From: Eucalyptus grandis
Taxonomy: Eukaryota > Streptophyta > Magnoliopsida > Myrtales > Myrtaceae
NCBI RefSeq assembly: GCF_016545825.1
Contig: NC_052618.1
Location: 20,535,561 to 20,599,560, forward strand
Direction: 5' to 3'
Length of the DNA stretch: 64,000 nt
Shown here: positions 46,755 through 58,987 of the stretch, one piece after another
Position numbering within the stretch: the stretch's first letter is position 1
Layout of the letters: each line of letters opens with the position of its first letter
The notes under the pieces: model-generated
What the model saw: only the letters and a program-made list of their open reading frames with translations
The model's database searches: none
Told to the model about the DNA's origin: nothing
Program-made: the position numbers and the translations under genes

Positions 46755-48846
46755 ATGTCATCTTCAAGAAATTCTTCGAGGATCGCAAGCGGGGGACCAC
46801 GGCGAATGAGTGAGGGGCCTACACACTTCGATCTCACTGAAGAAGAAGTGTCTCCAAATCAGCAGCAGAGCCCACAACATTCTCAGCAGGCGTCATTCTC
46901 CTCCATCTAGTCCTCAAGATGTTGATCATCATCAAAATGAAGAAATCATTGAAGATGCAGACTCGTAAGAGTTCAAAGGCCCTCTTTTATTTATAAGCTG
47001 TATCGTGCTTTAAAAGGGACGGTACTCCATTGAACTATGTGGATGATTTTCTTAAGGACAAAGGATATGGAAATGAATATATCTTTTTGCAAAAAATGGA
47101 AAGTTTGGGAATTGCTCGTAAGGGGGTGGCAGAAGAAACCCTTGCGAATATCCCAAGTGATCCTCGTGATTGGGGATTTAATCTGGTGGATGGAAATGAT
47201 GATGATAAATTATACAGCGAATTTCAACCAAGAATGGGAGTTGCGGCGGAAAATCGAGGAAAAATGGGAGTTGTTTAGATCGAAAGAACAGAAGGATCTA
47301 TACTCAAAATTGCTGAAGCGTGGGGTGATAAACCCTAGGAGTGTGGATTTTGATTTTCCGAATGCTGTAAATGTGAACTTAAGGGAAAAATTCGGTCATC
47401 TTCAACTTGAGAAATTCTGCTCTGACACCACAGAGGCCTATCCTCAACTAACTGCATATTTCTATTCAAATCTTAGTTTCTTGGATGCGAATAGATTCTC
47501 CTTCAGTGTCAAAGATCAAGACTTTGTTGTGGATATGGATATGCTGGCAGATGTGTTAGGAGTGGAGAGAGGAAGATATCAACGAATAAAAGTTTCGGTT
47601 GCTCGTACTACTCTAGAACTTGTTAAGGACATGAGAACATAGGGAAAGATTTCCTATTCAAGGATGAGTGCATTTAACATCTTGCTGCACAAAATTTTAA
47701 TCAATTGCCTCAGACCGAAATCAACTTCCAAGACTGATGTCTCAAGTTCAGAGGCAAAGCTAATGTATGCAATCATCACTGGGAAAAGGTTTTCACTTCC
47801 TCACACTGTTATGTTCCATATGTATAGAGCTGTGATGAAGGACGGATGACAACTTCCTTATCCGGGTCTTGTGACGAAGTTATTCAGACATCTGAACATT
47901 CAGCCTCCGCAAATTTTTTGTGCTCGATCGTGCGATCATATGGTGGTAGGACTAAAAATGGTAACCAAAATGCGTCTGAAGGAACTAAGCAAGGCATTGG
48001 AGAAATTTAAGGAGAAGACTCCAGTCAAATCTCATCAATTCTCTTCTGCAGGAAAAAGGAAAGGGAAGGAGCCCATGGATGCTCCATCCAAGAGAAGAAG
48101 AGCTCTACTCGTTGAGGATGAAGATGATGAGGAAAACATCATTATTTCTGCTTTGAAGAATCTCAGTCAATCTATTCCAAAGAAAGAGTCAGAACAGCAG
48201 ACAGAAGAAAGAGCAGAGAAAGAGGCAGATGAAAAAGAAACGGAGGAAAGAGAAGAAGAAGAAGAAAGAGATGCTGAGCAAGAGAGAGTTGAAAAAGAAG
48301 AAGAAGAGAAAAGAGTTCAAGAAGAAGGAGAACATGAGGAGCACTCTCCACTGAAGGCATGATCACGGGGAGACCAAGAGAAAAGAGGAATGTCCTCAAA
48401 TCCCGCAACCAAAGTGAGGGAGGGAGTCGATCCCCAAAGCAAATCCAGAGGAGGTTTTTGCCTCTCGCCCGAGGAAGGTCATGAGGTTTATTCGCCAAAT
48501 CTCGTGTGATTATGCTGATCTACCATCGTCTGCATTTACTCCATCAGATCGTGCTAATGCTAGTACGCAGACCGACAATTCAGCAGACTTTCGCAAAGTG
48601 ATGGATATTCTCTTGGAGATGCAAGGTCAGATATATGCATTGGGATGTGAAGTTCAGAACTTGCATAATGCAGGACAAGTCTCTTCGGGTTCATTAAATG
48701 ATCAAATCCAAGCCCTTTCTTTTCAGATTCAGGCTAATGCTAAGGGTGAGGATCTTGCTCAACTGAATGAAGACTTTAAAAGGCTGGAAGGCATCGTTCA
48801 GTCGATGAGAGATTTTCAGCTTGTTCGTGTTCCAAAGAATCCTTGA
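46755..48846 (+). CDS. CopB ORF3: accessory protein with plant-transposon domain and coiled coils
   Basis: Starts at ATG 46,755 (MSSSRNSSRIASGGPRR). The frame is lost at about 46,890 and again near 47,230. 47,037-48,362 is then one frame interrupted by only two stops (TAG 47,640-47,642, TGA 47,847-47,849); 48,481-48,846 is the C-terminus in a shifted frame. The LEKFCSDTTEAYPQLTAYFY...DFVVDMDMLADVLG region resembles the putative plant transposon protein domain found near many plant retroelements (function unknown). Next are a basic KRKGKEPMDAPSKRRR stretch that looks like a bipartite nuclear signal, a long Glu/Lys/Arg-rich helix (48,180-48,340), and a C-terminal coiled coil (DFRKVMDILLEMQGQIYALG). 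No membrane span was seen, so an envelope role is not supported. Degenerate as written. Confidence 0.65.
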
Positions 48847-48880
48847 CTTCATTTTCATTTCAATCTTTTTTATGCTGACA

Positions 48881-48894
48881 AAAAGGGGGAGAGT
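48881..48894 (+). other. Internal polypurine tract-like motif
   Basis: GACAAAAAGGGGGAGAG about 300 bp before the 3' LTR, similar to the true tract at 49,184-49,199. May be a second plus-strand primer or a remnant of an ancestral LTR boundary. Confidence 0.4.
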
Positions 48895-49199
48895 TGCGAG
48901 ACTTGAAAAACTTTGAACTTAAATTTGTCGAACTCTTGGTTTGTTTGGTTTGTGGTTTGTTTTGACTTGACTTGTGTGTCTGGATGTGGACTAAATTTGG
49001 GATTTGGATTTGACTGCTACTATTGATATCTTATGGCTTTACTGCATACTGGACTAACCTATTTTCTGTGGTTGCAGATTCTAGTGTTATTCATTTAGCC
49101 ATTCATCTCTATAAGATATGCATATGTGTTTGAGAAATGTTTGCAGTCAAAGTTTTCCAAATCTGCAGGAAAGTTTTGTCACCATCAAAAGAGGGAGAT

Positions 49200-50107
49200 T
49201 GTTGGAGAAATCCTCGTGAAGTGTTTTGAAGTTGACAAAATGTTTCCATCGCCTAGTCCGAAGGCTTGCGACTCGCTATTTAAAGTCCGAAGACCTCGGG
49301 ACAGCCGGACTCAAGACTCAAAGCCTATCCTCATTGACAGTTTCTAATCCGTTGAAGAAAGGTCGTCCAGAACTGGATGTTTCATTAAGAATGTGACCTT
49401 ATCGATTGGAGAAGATCTCTTGGCTAGATATGACATAACGGAATCCTTTGTTTGATCATAATTGATTCGAAGATTAAGGATCCGATGATTGGCAAAGTAA
49501 ACTTGGAAGGTTCTACTTATGGAAACCGAGATCCTGATTGTATGGGCGAACATGATTGATGGGCTATCGACATGTTCCTTTAATAGCTCGAATGATCTTC
49601 CTAATTGATTCCGTCCAACGGGTAGATTAGAGGAATTCCTTTGGTAAGTGCCAACGGGTATGATGGCATGAAGGAGTATATAAGGAAGACGTTCCAGTTG
49701 TTCGAGTGTGTGCACGATAGAAGAATTCCAAAGTTTGAAGCTTCTTGTTCTTAGTCAATTCATTTGTTGAGCAAAATCGTGTAAACAAAAGAGAGTCCAT
49801 ATTCGTGAGAAACCTTGAGGAAGTGTGGTAGAACATTTACACCGTAAAATCAAGGAAAAGCCGTGTCGTAACTTCTCTTTTGTTCATAGTGAAATCCAGC
49901 CCGGTGGGCTGTCAGTGCGGAAGAGTGGACGTAGGCTTGAAATAAGCCGAACCACTATAAATCTTGTGTTCATTTCTCTCTTCCCTAACCTTTACTTTAC
50001 TTTGATCGTATTTTCCTTTCTATCGATTGCCTAGAATCGCTTCCGTATCTCGAGAATTTGTTTGTGCACCTATTCACCCCCTCTAGGTGCTTATACTAGC
50101 TATCTCA
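49200..50107 (+). repeat. CopB 3' LTR
   Basis: Partner of 40,927-41,836, with ends TGTTGGAGAAATCC and GCTATCTCA, followed by TSD TCCGT. Confidence 0.93.
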
Positions 50108-52365
50108 TCCGTTGCCTTCCTGTGAGAATCAGCCTTCGTGCCACCCACCATCGCACTCAGAAGGCCCAAACCGTTCAGGAAGACCCGGCCTCTCGCCGAA
50201 TGGAGAGCTGGCCGACCCGTACACCGGCCTAAAGTTGCCGGTATGTCGGTTTGCCTGCAGCCTACATTGTTTCGCGTTTTCAGCCATTTTTCTCCCATTA
50301 CGACCCTTCCTCCACCCATCCTAGCCACCACCAAGTCCCCCTTGACCCCTTGGTGCCGCGACAGCCAACCCTCACCAAAGCTCTAATCAGCCGCCCAACT
50401 CTATTTCTCCACCAGCAATGCTATTTTTCAGAGTTTCAATGGGAGTTCGAGCTATGGTTGCTATTCTGAGCTTAGGACTACCTTGGATCATTATGGTAGA
50501 GGTCCCGGTGTGTAGCCACCATCGCCGCCGCCATGTCCATGTCTGCAGCTTGCTTAACGAGCGAGTTTAGCTCATAATCCTTTGATTAGTGTCTAAACTT
50601 GCTTAGGGTTGATTTAATTAGAATTGATTCTAGTTTAGGAGATTTAATTAAGTTGTATTAGCCCTAAGATAGGTGGTTAGATGGATGGATTAGATTATTT
50701 TAGCTTAATCTCGCTTTAATTGCTTAATTGTGCTTATGTGTTTAATCAAGCTTGTTTTGCTTAATTAATTGTTTGTTTGTTATAATTAATGTTTTGTTTA
50801 CTTTCTGAGTTTAGTTTATTATTTATTTTTATTCTGGAAAATCTGGAATTTTATTGTTCATGACATCGTTCACAAGTTACTGTTCACCGCGCACTATTCA
50901 CGAGTTACTATTCATGAAACTCTATTCACGTGTACTGTTCACAAAACATTGTTTACCAAAAAAATAAGAAGTGTCTAATTTCATGTACTTTGATCTTATG
51001 AAGTGATTTGAGTGTATATATGCATGAACATCCACATCAATTGAGTGAATTTCACAAAAAGGAAATATGCTTTGTCCAAGAGACATTGAAATGGATTGCC
51101 TTTAGGGGAAAATGTTTGAAATTGTATTTGCAAGCATGGTGCATTGGTTAAATGCTCATAGATAAGAAAGGAGTCTTAGTAGTGAGTTTGCGTGATCAAA
51201 AGTTGAACGGAAGTTATGGACGCGATACCCGGCGGGAGTCGGAAGCCGGTCGAAGTAGATTCTAGACCGATGTCCCTTTATGGGAAATCGTCTAAACGGA
51301 AGTTATGGACGTAGCCGTGCCCAACAGGGCGGGACAAAGCCCGATCTTCTTATCACTAGCTTGGCGGGAGTTGGATGATCACTGATTAGAAAGTTAGCCA
51401 TGGCCTGGGAGGTCATTATTATCTGGAGCACGCATGAGTATTGAGGTAGATGAACACTAATTGGAAAGTTAACTATGGTCGATAGGTCATTAGTAACTAA
51501 GGCATGTGTGATTATTGAGTTGGTTAGGTCTTATTATGGGGTAAAATTGTGTGGCGCGGTATATGACGTGTCATAACGATTTTACCTTATAATCGGGACC
51601 TATGTGATCGATTAATGCATGATAGGTGGCATGCTAATTGCAAGAGCATATGAGAATCATGGCATCATTAGTTTCGATTATACATGTTGATCACATTACT
51701 TATGGTACGCACGCATGAACTAATAATGTGCAGGATGTGGCAATGGCTAGGTGAGATTGCTTGCGATGTGACTTGTATGTGATTGATGAACTATATCATC
51801 TAATAACCATGTGCATTGAGTGTATTGTGTTGATATGTAACGTGAAAGGTATGGAAATACCAGGTAATGTTGCATGCGAATCAACTATGTAGTTAGTGAT
51901 TGACCCTAGCTATTGTGATTTGTTGCTTGTTGGTTGCTGGTCGTGGGTCGTTGGTTGTTGTGGGGTAGTTCTGAAGAGATACCTCGAGTTGAGTTGGTGT
52001 ACTAATCGGGGGCTTAAGGGAAGAACTCACTGAGATTTATATCTCACTGGTTATTATATAATCATTTTCAGGTCCCTAACGTGAAGAACCCGGAGCTTGA
52101 AGTGGAAGGGTTAGGAGCATAGGTGGCTCAATAGTTTTTTTATAAGATAGACCTTCTGTATAAGCTTAGGGTGTTTATGAAAGTGTATTTGATTTGAAAC
52201 TGATTGTTCTGCTTTTCTATCCCATGTATGTTGTTGTTAGGGGATTAGTTAATTCACTTATGCATGTGCAATAAAATGAAAAGGGTCGACGATGAGTCTT
52301 GGGAACGTCACAAAATTCTATCGACCACCGAGGGATGTGCATGCGCTCGAGGTTCGGGCGTGACA

Positions 52366-52814
52366 CTTTATCCTTCAAGGATACTGCTAATATCGAGTAT
52401 GCTAAACCGCAGTAAGTTTATCAAGACCCGTACCCCACATGACGAGTTCAATTATAATATTTAGTTGTTTAAGGCAACCTAGAAATAAGACGGGATTCAC
52501 CACTAGTCTCGTCTTTGGGGGTCAGCTAGAAAACCCAATCTAGAGTCGGGAGTGTTACCTCAATTCTTACATAACCAAATATCTAGATTTGGGAACTTGG
52601 TTATGTCAATATTTCTATCAGTGCCCTTTCAATACCTAACAATATATTGTATTTACCTAAAGTGTCCATGCATTTCTTCTTTAACTTTTTAAGATCATTT
52701 ATTCTAAACTAGGCGATCATGCGTGTTTGGTCATTTACATGCTACACTATTCAAGAAAATGTGAAAAAGAAAAAAAAGAAATCAATTGAATAAAATTGCT
52801 AGATAGTAAGTAAG
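52366..52814. other. Flank of split solo LTR, no gene seen
   Basis: Continuation of the older sequence at 39,404-39,593 into which the solo LTR inserted. Contains CTAGTCTCGTCTTTGGGGGTCAG words of unknown repeat origin. Confidence 0.4.
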
Positions 52815-53790
52815 GGCATGCATGAAAAAAAATTTGGCCAGAAATTGATTTCTCAATTTCTATTCCATGGACAAGTTTTGAGTAAAAAACGTGTTTGATA
52901 ACAAATCAAAATTTCTATTTCTGAAATAAAAATTTGTTTGATAACAATTTAAAATTTCTATTTTTGAAAAAAAAATTGTTTGATAACAAAATAAACTTTC
53001 TATTTTTAAGAGCGGCAACGACCAGCGTCTGGTAATCGGCGACAAGTGGCCGAAGTCCGAAGTTCGACGTTCGGCACCGGTGCCAAGTTCGGTGACCAGC
53101 GGCGAGCGGCCAAAGTCCGGAGTTTAACACTAGAGTCCGATGATTGGCAATCGACATCCAACGTTTGGAGTTCGACATCTGACATTTGACATATGGAGTC
53201 CTGCGACAAGAGGCCGACGACGAGTGGCCAGTGGCCGAAGTCTAGCGGCAGTTGGCGGGAGGCCAACATCCAACGGCTGGTGGCGAGTGACGGACAATTG
53301 CCGACGAACATCCGGTGGTTGGTGGTGAGCTTCCAGCATCCAATGAGTGGCCAACAACCGATGGGCGTTTGGCATCCAGCGATTGACAGTTGGCGACGGG
53401 TGGCCAGAGTGCGGTGGTTAGCTGCCGACGTTCGGTGGCTGACGGTTGGTGGTGGGTGGCCGAGGCCGGTGGTGGGCGGCCGGCAATCGACGGCGGGCGT
53501 CCAACATCCCATGGGCAGCAAGTGGGCGATAGGTGGTGACAAGAGTGAACAATGAGAAAAATTTTGATTTCTCATTTCTGTTCTAGAAATAGAAAAGCTA
53601 AAAATTTTAACTTTTGATTTCTGCTCCAAATCGATTTCTGAAATAGAAATATGTTTTAGAAATAGAAAAATGAAATTGTATTACCAAACGGATTTCTATT
53701 CCAAACCTGTTCTGGAGAACAAGAAAAACAGAAAAATAGAAAACAAAAATTTTGTCATACGCGCCTAAACAACCAAGGAAAGTAATAAAT
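52815..53790. mobile_element. TIR-like element with GC-rich core
   Basis: Left arm (52,830-53,010) is rich in TTTGATAACAA and AAATTTCTATTTCTG words. The right arm (53,560-53,770) carries the inverse (CAGAAATAGAAA, TTACCAAACGG). The core (53,010-53,550) is GC-rich with short degenerate GTGGCCGAAGT/GGCGGGTGGCC repeats and open frames on both strands that look compositional. Exact ends and TSD not resolved. Confidence 0.5.
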
Positions 53791-55437
53791 CTATCATGCA
53801 ATCCTAGGAAAGATAAAAGAAAACATAATTACAAGAATAAGAAAGAAAAGAACCCACAACTCGTCGGGTAGAAAAGAACCCACAACTCATCGGGCTTTTA
53901 TATAAGTAATAGGAATTCAAGACATATGTCAGGGATAAATGGTACAAAGATATGGTCAGATTGGACATCAACCTTTCATCATCTTCACGTCATCTTCGTT
54001 TTCGGGATCCTACTCTAAACCTACTCTAAGAATTATAACTAGGTACATACAATAAAAAAACAAGCATATACATAAAAAAAAAAAAAAAAAACCAATACAC
54101 AACATCATGCCAAAGTCAATCAATCAAAGGAAGTTCAATTCACGAATCAGATTTAGGCCTCAAGGCCAGCCTTTGAAATTCATGCGTAGGTCCCTCTAAG
54201 ACATCTACCCAATTCATTTTATGACTTACAGTCATTATTGACCAATTATATTCTCGCATGACCCTAACAAATCATTCTATGTGATTCCCAAGATCTATCC
54301 TTAGTATCATGCATCGGTCCTAACATACATCTAGAAGTCACATGCACGAGCGTGAATTAAATACACATGCAAGTCTTTTGGATCTTATTTCTCAACAATC
54401 AAATAAGAAAGTGAATCGCCGATGGGTCACTTATTACTAAAGGCACACGCCAAACACAAGCATAAACATTTCTAATAAATGATATGATTATATGCATGAG
54501 GGTACATGTAATGTTTCAAAGATATTTTTAAAATTATTAACCAAGTTTTTTTTTTCAAACAAAGTGATGGGCTCACATAAATACAATCACAAGCATCTCA
54601 AACATTTTGAATATAGTCCAAATCATGCCCTTCATAATGATTAAATCAAGAGTTAAATATATTTGAAAATATTTCGGATTAAGGAATATCTAGTTTATAG
54701 AACATATTCAATTGTCAAGGTTAGCTCGAAACTCACATAAATGCATTCATAAGCATTGCAGAAATTTTTAATATGGTCCAATTCATGACTTAAGCCAAAT
54801 CAAGCTTTGAAAATATCACTTGTGTCAAAGTAATTTCAGGATATGATTTAGAATGTCAATTTACTAAAAGTTATTTGACAATGAAAATCAAGACATTTAG
54901 AACAACTTTCATGAAAATGAGATGGCCTAATTTCATGTGCAAACTAATTTAAGTGGTTTAGCTAAATAATTATAACTATAATTTCATGTCAAGAAATTTT
55001 AGACCAGGAATGATAAATCAACAAAATTAGATGACACCCATTAACAATCTAGCTATGAAAAAAATCCCTAAAATGTATGACATGATGACGAACAAGTTTC
55101 TTGAAGAAAAGTTTTCTTAAATGAGCTATGTATGATTTTATAAAAATCAGACAATAAATGATAATGCATCAAAAAATCACTAAAATAGCAGGACATCACA
55201 TCATTGCAATCAAGATTTATCCTATCAAAAGAAGTCTAAAAATTATGAAATTTTCACACAACATAGTCAACACGATGGTAAACAAACTTTATTAAGGGAC
55301 CAAGTCGAGAATCCCTACCAAAATAATGGTACAAAAATGACAGTTGTCTATCAAAACAAGAGTAAAAACAAGGGTCCGAATTTGATCTTAGATCTAGATT
55401 CTAGTCTAGTATGGGAAAAATATAAAAGGGACCTAAT
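53791..55437. other. Unidentified AT-rich repeat sequence
   Basis: No gene. Short direct repetition around 53,855-53,900 (CCCACAACTCxTCGGG twice). Probably the left part of an older LTR-type repeat that continues after 58,988. Confidence 0.35.
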
Positions 55438-56520
55438 TGTCATGACCCCAAACTCGATCTCTAGGGTCACAAGCGACGGGGGTTATTTTCACAACGTCCC
55501 AGGCACGTGGTCATCCCGTTCTTTTTGTCTTTTCATTAAGCACATATGGAAGCGTACATACAATACCGGACAACAACAAGTAGCTAGGAAAACAACCATT
55601 TAAAAACATACAATTACATTAGTTACACTTACAAACCCTTTTTGTCACAGACCGTTATATTTACAACCATTACATGCCCTATGCTAAAAAGGCTAGGGTA
55701 AATCTAAGCTCCTCTATTGAGACCACAACTCCTCCATTAGTGGGAGACCTCAATACCTACAATTATGAAAAACAACGGGTGAGTCATGGACTCAATAAGT
55801 AAAACCCACTCATTTCCAGGTAAGAGGATGCCTCGCCCATCAACAAGCACATAACTCATCCAAAAACATTAATCAATGACAGATTAATAGCAGAACAAAA
55901 ACTTTGTCTTGAATGAAATATGAGGGACCCTCAATCAACAGTATGCAAGCATAAATCAATATTCACCAATAACATGAGCAACTCATGCCTCACTCAATAT
56001 TATACAAGCATAAACAAAATCCATTCCAAAGTATGAGGAACTCACACCTCACTCATATGCAAAAATAACCGAAATTCATTTCATAATATGAGGAACTCAT
56101 GTACATGAGATTTATTTATTAACAGACAAAATCTATCAGTTCTTCTGGAATCTACCGAGCATCTGAAATCCATAGGGCAATGTCCCATAATTCAAAGGTG
56201 ACGGCGGTCCTCCGACTATACATTTGTTGGGCATCCAAACTTAATCAAGCAACGTCCCCTAATCCAAGGATGACAACAGTCCTCCAACGATGAGCCTGTT
56301 GGGCAATGTCATTGAAATCCATCGGTCGACGACTAGAAATTAGTCCGTCGTGTGACCATGCATCAAGCATCACAATCCAGTTCTTATATTCACTTTTAGT
56401 TCAAGGGCTCAAAGGCATGCCATGCATAAGGGTGTGAAATGACTTATCAAAACCCAAACATTAAGCATGTCGAACACAAATCAAGGATCGTGACTTAATC
56501 CGATACATTTGAGCACTAAT

Positions 56521-56784
56521 CTAGTACCCAATTTGACTCGAGAATGACATACATTGATATCGCATTGAGACCTTGATAGGACCGGCCCATCATGACATGT
56601 TCATTGACCTAGTACCAGACTTGGCTCGGGAACGATACGCCTCAATATTGCACCGAGACCATGAAAAGACTGGCTCATCGTGACATGTTTACCAACCTAG
56701 TACTAAAGTTGGCTCGGGAACAATATGCCTCGATATTGTACCGAGAGTAAGAAATGACTAATTTATTGTGATCCCATCTATGTC
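56521..56784. repeat. 88-bp tandem repeat, 3 units, in solo LTR
   Basis: Units start at 56,521, 56,609 and 56,697, each opening CTAGTAC and followed by TTGgCTCGgGAA, then CGATATTG.ACCGAGA. Diverged. Confidence 0.85.
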
Positions 56785-57305
56785 AAGGCCGGCAAAGCCT
56801 TTTTTTTTAGAGCTCGAGGTGTGAACTAGGACATGCACTCATGAAATAGTTTAAATTAGTTTTGTCAGAAAATAACAAACTTTCACAAAATTGCTTTTCA
56901 AATCGGTTTGGGTAAAAACATATTCGAAGCATATCAAACAAGTACACAAATCAAACTTCTTTCAAAGCAATTCAAGTGAAAGCATGAGCCAAGCTCAACA
57001 AGCAAGAACCGAGCTCAATCAAGGAACAAAGTCACAACCCAACCTCAAGCGGCAACAAATCAATCAACTTCAGTCAAGGACTCATCACACACTCAAAATA
57101 GCGTAACACAACATCCTAGCCAAATATTAGTAAGTTCTATTTACCACACTTCAAGGAACTGCCTAGGTGATCAAGCAACGTGCAAGTGAGCAAACAGGCA
57201 AGAGGGTGCAGCCATGAGAAAGAATGAGAGGGCGGCAGTGAAGGTGAGGTCGAGAGAGTGAAGAAGGAAGAGGAAGTTGTGCAGAAATGAGGGGAATTAA
57301 GGCCT

Positions 57306-57316
57306 CTATTTATAGG
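57306..57316 (-). promoter_or_regulatory. LTR TATA box
   Basis: Minus strand CCTATAAATAG in the 55,438-58,982 solo LTR. Probable former transcription start of the element shortly to its left. Confidence 0.5.
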
Positions 57317-58987
57317 CAAACCCCTCATGATGATCTTTCCAAATGGACCAATCATCTTCATGTAGTTAGACAATCTAAGTTGAGGAGGTGGCAAGCTAAA
57401 GAGATGGGTGGCAAGTCTAGTTCCTAGGGGCGACACTTGCTCATCTTTCCATTGGTCCATCTAAGGGGTTGAGTCATCATGAAATAATTACATGTAATTA
57501 TTAATGGGACACCTAACCAATGACTAAGTCTCCCATTTAATGTTTGGATCTTGAGTAATCATTAGGCTAGATATCTTCATATTACATACTTGCTCTCTAA
57601 GTTTTTAGGTTAGGAAGCATTATGGCCTATTCATTTGAGGGACGCCTCAACTTGGCATTGAAGAACTAGAGTCCAAGATAGTTAATGCATTCTTATCCTA
57701 AATTAAGAAAACTCTAGATTAGCATTGCTCCTTAAGCGTGTGGCCCTCTTATCCTGGTGCATGCAGCCCTCACTCTGGGCCTTCTAAGTTGAGCGAAAAT
57801 GTGGCCCTCTTATCCTGTTCACAAAAGGGTGAAAATAATTTCAAAACTTTTTGTGAAGAAAGCATATTCAGAAAATTTTTGAAAGTTGAGAAGGCATCAA
57901 TACCTCACTAAATGGGCTTGAAAAATTATAAAATTATAAAATGTTATAGATAAGATCATAAATGATGTTTTTTTGAGCTTTATAAAATTAGAAAATGGCA
58001 AAGGTCTAGAAATTTCAAGAAGCTGGAAAGTCAAAACCTATGAAACCTTAAGTGGCAAGTCTAAGGAGGAGGGGTGCACCCTACTTGGCTTTCAAGATCC
58101 CTTACCGTCATTTTTCTAGGCCATCAGTCACTCCCTACCATTAATGAGCTTATAACTCACCCTCTTTCTAATATATAACCATCCAAAATTTCATGATTAC
58201 ATTCCAAGAGTAAGACTAATGGAGCCAAGTGTCCTACTTAGTCATCATGTATTAATAGGCTACCTTCCAAGAACATTAAATACACCATGGGGAAATATCA
58301 AGTTAGAAGGCCATCTCTTTAGGCAAGAGTCAATCGAGTCCAACCACAATCGATTACCTTATTTGGCTTGAGATTTGTGCCTAAGCCATGATCGGATAAA
58401 GCTGAATGCAACCGGGTTTGATTGGTGAAATCGAGTTCGGACTTCCCCTTTATCGAGAAAGGCTTGCAACGAGGTCCAAGGGCCAAGCCTTGGATCAATC
58501 GACCGGTCCTCTGGTTGGTCCATGGGTTAGTCTAGGGTCTATGCCACAATTTATGGCTAGTCTGATGCTAAACCACATTGAGTTTATTTGATCCATGGTC
58601 GGTTCTTGATTGTCATGTAATCGTATAAGATTGATCGATCTGCCACAACTCACAATTGAACTGGATTGATCCATGATCATCCATGACCAGTACGACGACC
58701 AAGCGGAATCACCCACGACCGGTACAATAACCGGGCATAGTCGAGCCACGACTGTCCATCAATTCGTGGTGGTGTGGAATTGTCCCACAACCGATCCTCA
58801 TGATCAAATAATCTTTCAATGTCAAACACTCTATAACCAATTATTAGGTTGCCGATCCTCGAACAAGCTACCCGGCTCATGATCGACTCTCGGGCCGGCT
58901 CATGGCCTAGTCCCGCCATTGGCGTATCGATCGAAGGCAAACTAGTCAGGCCAAAGTAGGGGTCTAAATCGAGAATGTTACACTAAC

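Larger units (their letters stand above)
40927..50107 (+). mobile_element. CopB: Ty1/copia retrotransposon with extra ORF3
   Basis: 5' LTR 40,927-41,836, 3' LTR 49,200-50,107, TSD TTCGT (40,922-40,926) and TCCGT (50,108-50,112). A primer-binding site follows the 5' LTR and a polypurine tract AAAAGAGGGAGAT precedes the 3' LTR. The 7.4-kb interior has gag, protease, integrase, RT and RNase H in copia order, then about 2.9 kb of extra sequence with a long open frame (ORF3). Extra reading frames after pol are known in Sirevirus-type copia elements. Lineage assignment is uncertain. Several frameshifts, two in-frame stops in ORF3 and one in RNase H, and an RT/RNase H deletion make it non-autonomous as written. 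Confidence 0.92.
39594..52365 (+). mobile_element. Ty3/gypsy-like solo LTR, split by CopB
   Basis: Left part 39,594-40,926 begins TGTGACATCC. Right part 50,113-52,365 ends TTCGGGCGTGACA. A 5-bp TSD flanks the pair with one mismatch (39,589-39,593 CTTCA; 52,366-52,370 CTTTA). Removing CopB and its TSD leaves an LTR of about 3.6 kb with no internal domains, so it is a solo LTR. Near the CopB insertion the LTR carries a roughly 190-bp imperfect tandem duplication: the GCCACCCACCAT block recurs at 40,758 and about 50,140. CopB sits at the start of the second unit. The right arm also has a run of TTCAC/GTTCAC words at 50,860-50,960. Superfamily inferred. Confidence 0.75.
55438..58982 (-). mobile_element. 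Solo LTR (3.5 kb), gypsy-like
   Basis: Begins TGTCATGACCCC and ends GAGAATGTTACA, with a 5-bp TSD carrying one mismatch (55,433-55,437 CTAAT; 58,983-58,987 CTAAC). On the minus strand a good TATA box, CCTATAAATAG (57,306-57,316), supports minus orientation. No gag or pol. Contains the 88-bp tandem array at 56,521 and a roughly 75-bp doublet at 56,160-56,310. Superfamily inferred from size and ends. Confidence 0.75.

Noticed and set aside
46755..48846. ORF3 of CopB as an envelope protein
   Set aside because: No signal peptide, hydrophobic membrane span or cleavage motif seen; composition is charged and coiled-coil.
40728..50240. Repeated flanks of CopB as a long target-site duplication or as outer LTRs
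   Set aside because: Similarity is only about 70-75 percent, and a proper 5-bp TSD lies directly at the CopB ends; the flanks are a tandem repeat inside the host LTR.
53006..53629. 207-codon minus-strand frame
   Set aside because: Made of short degenerate repeats in the GC-rich core of a TIR-like element; the plus strand is open as well.
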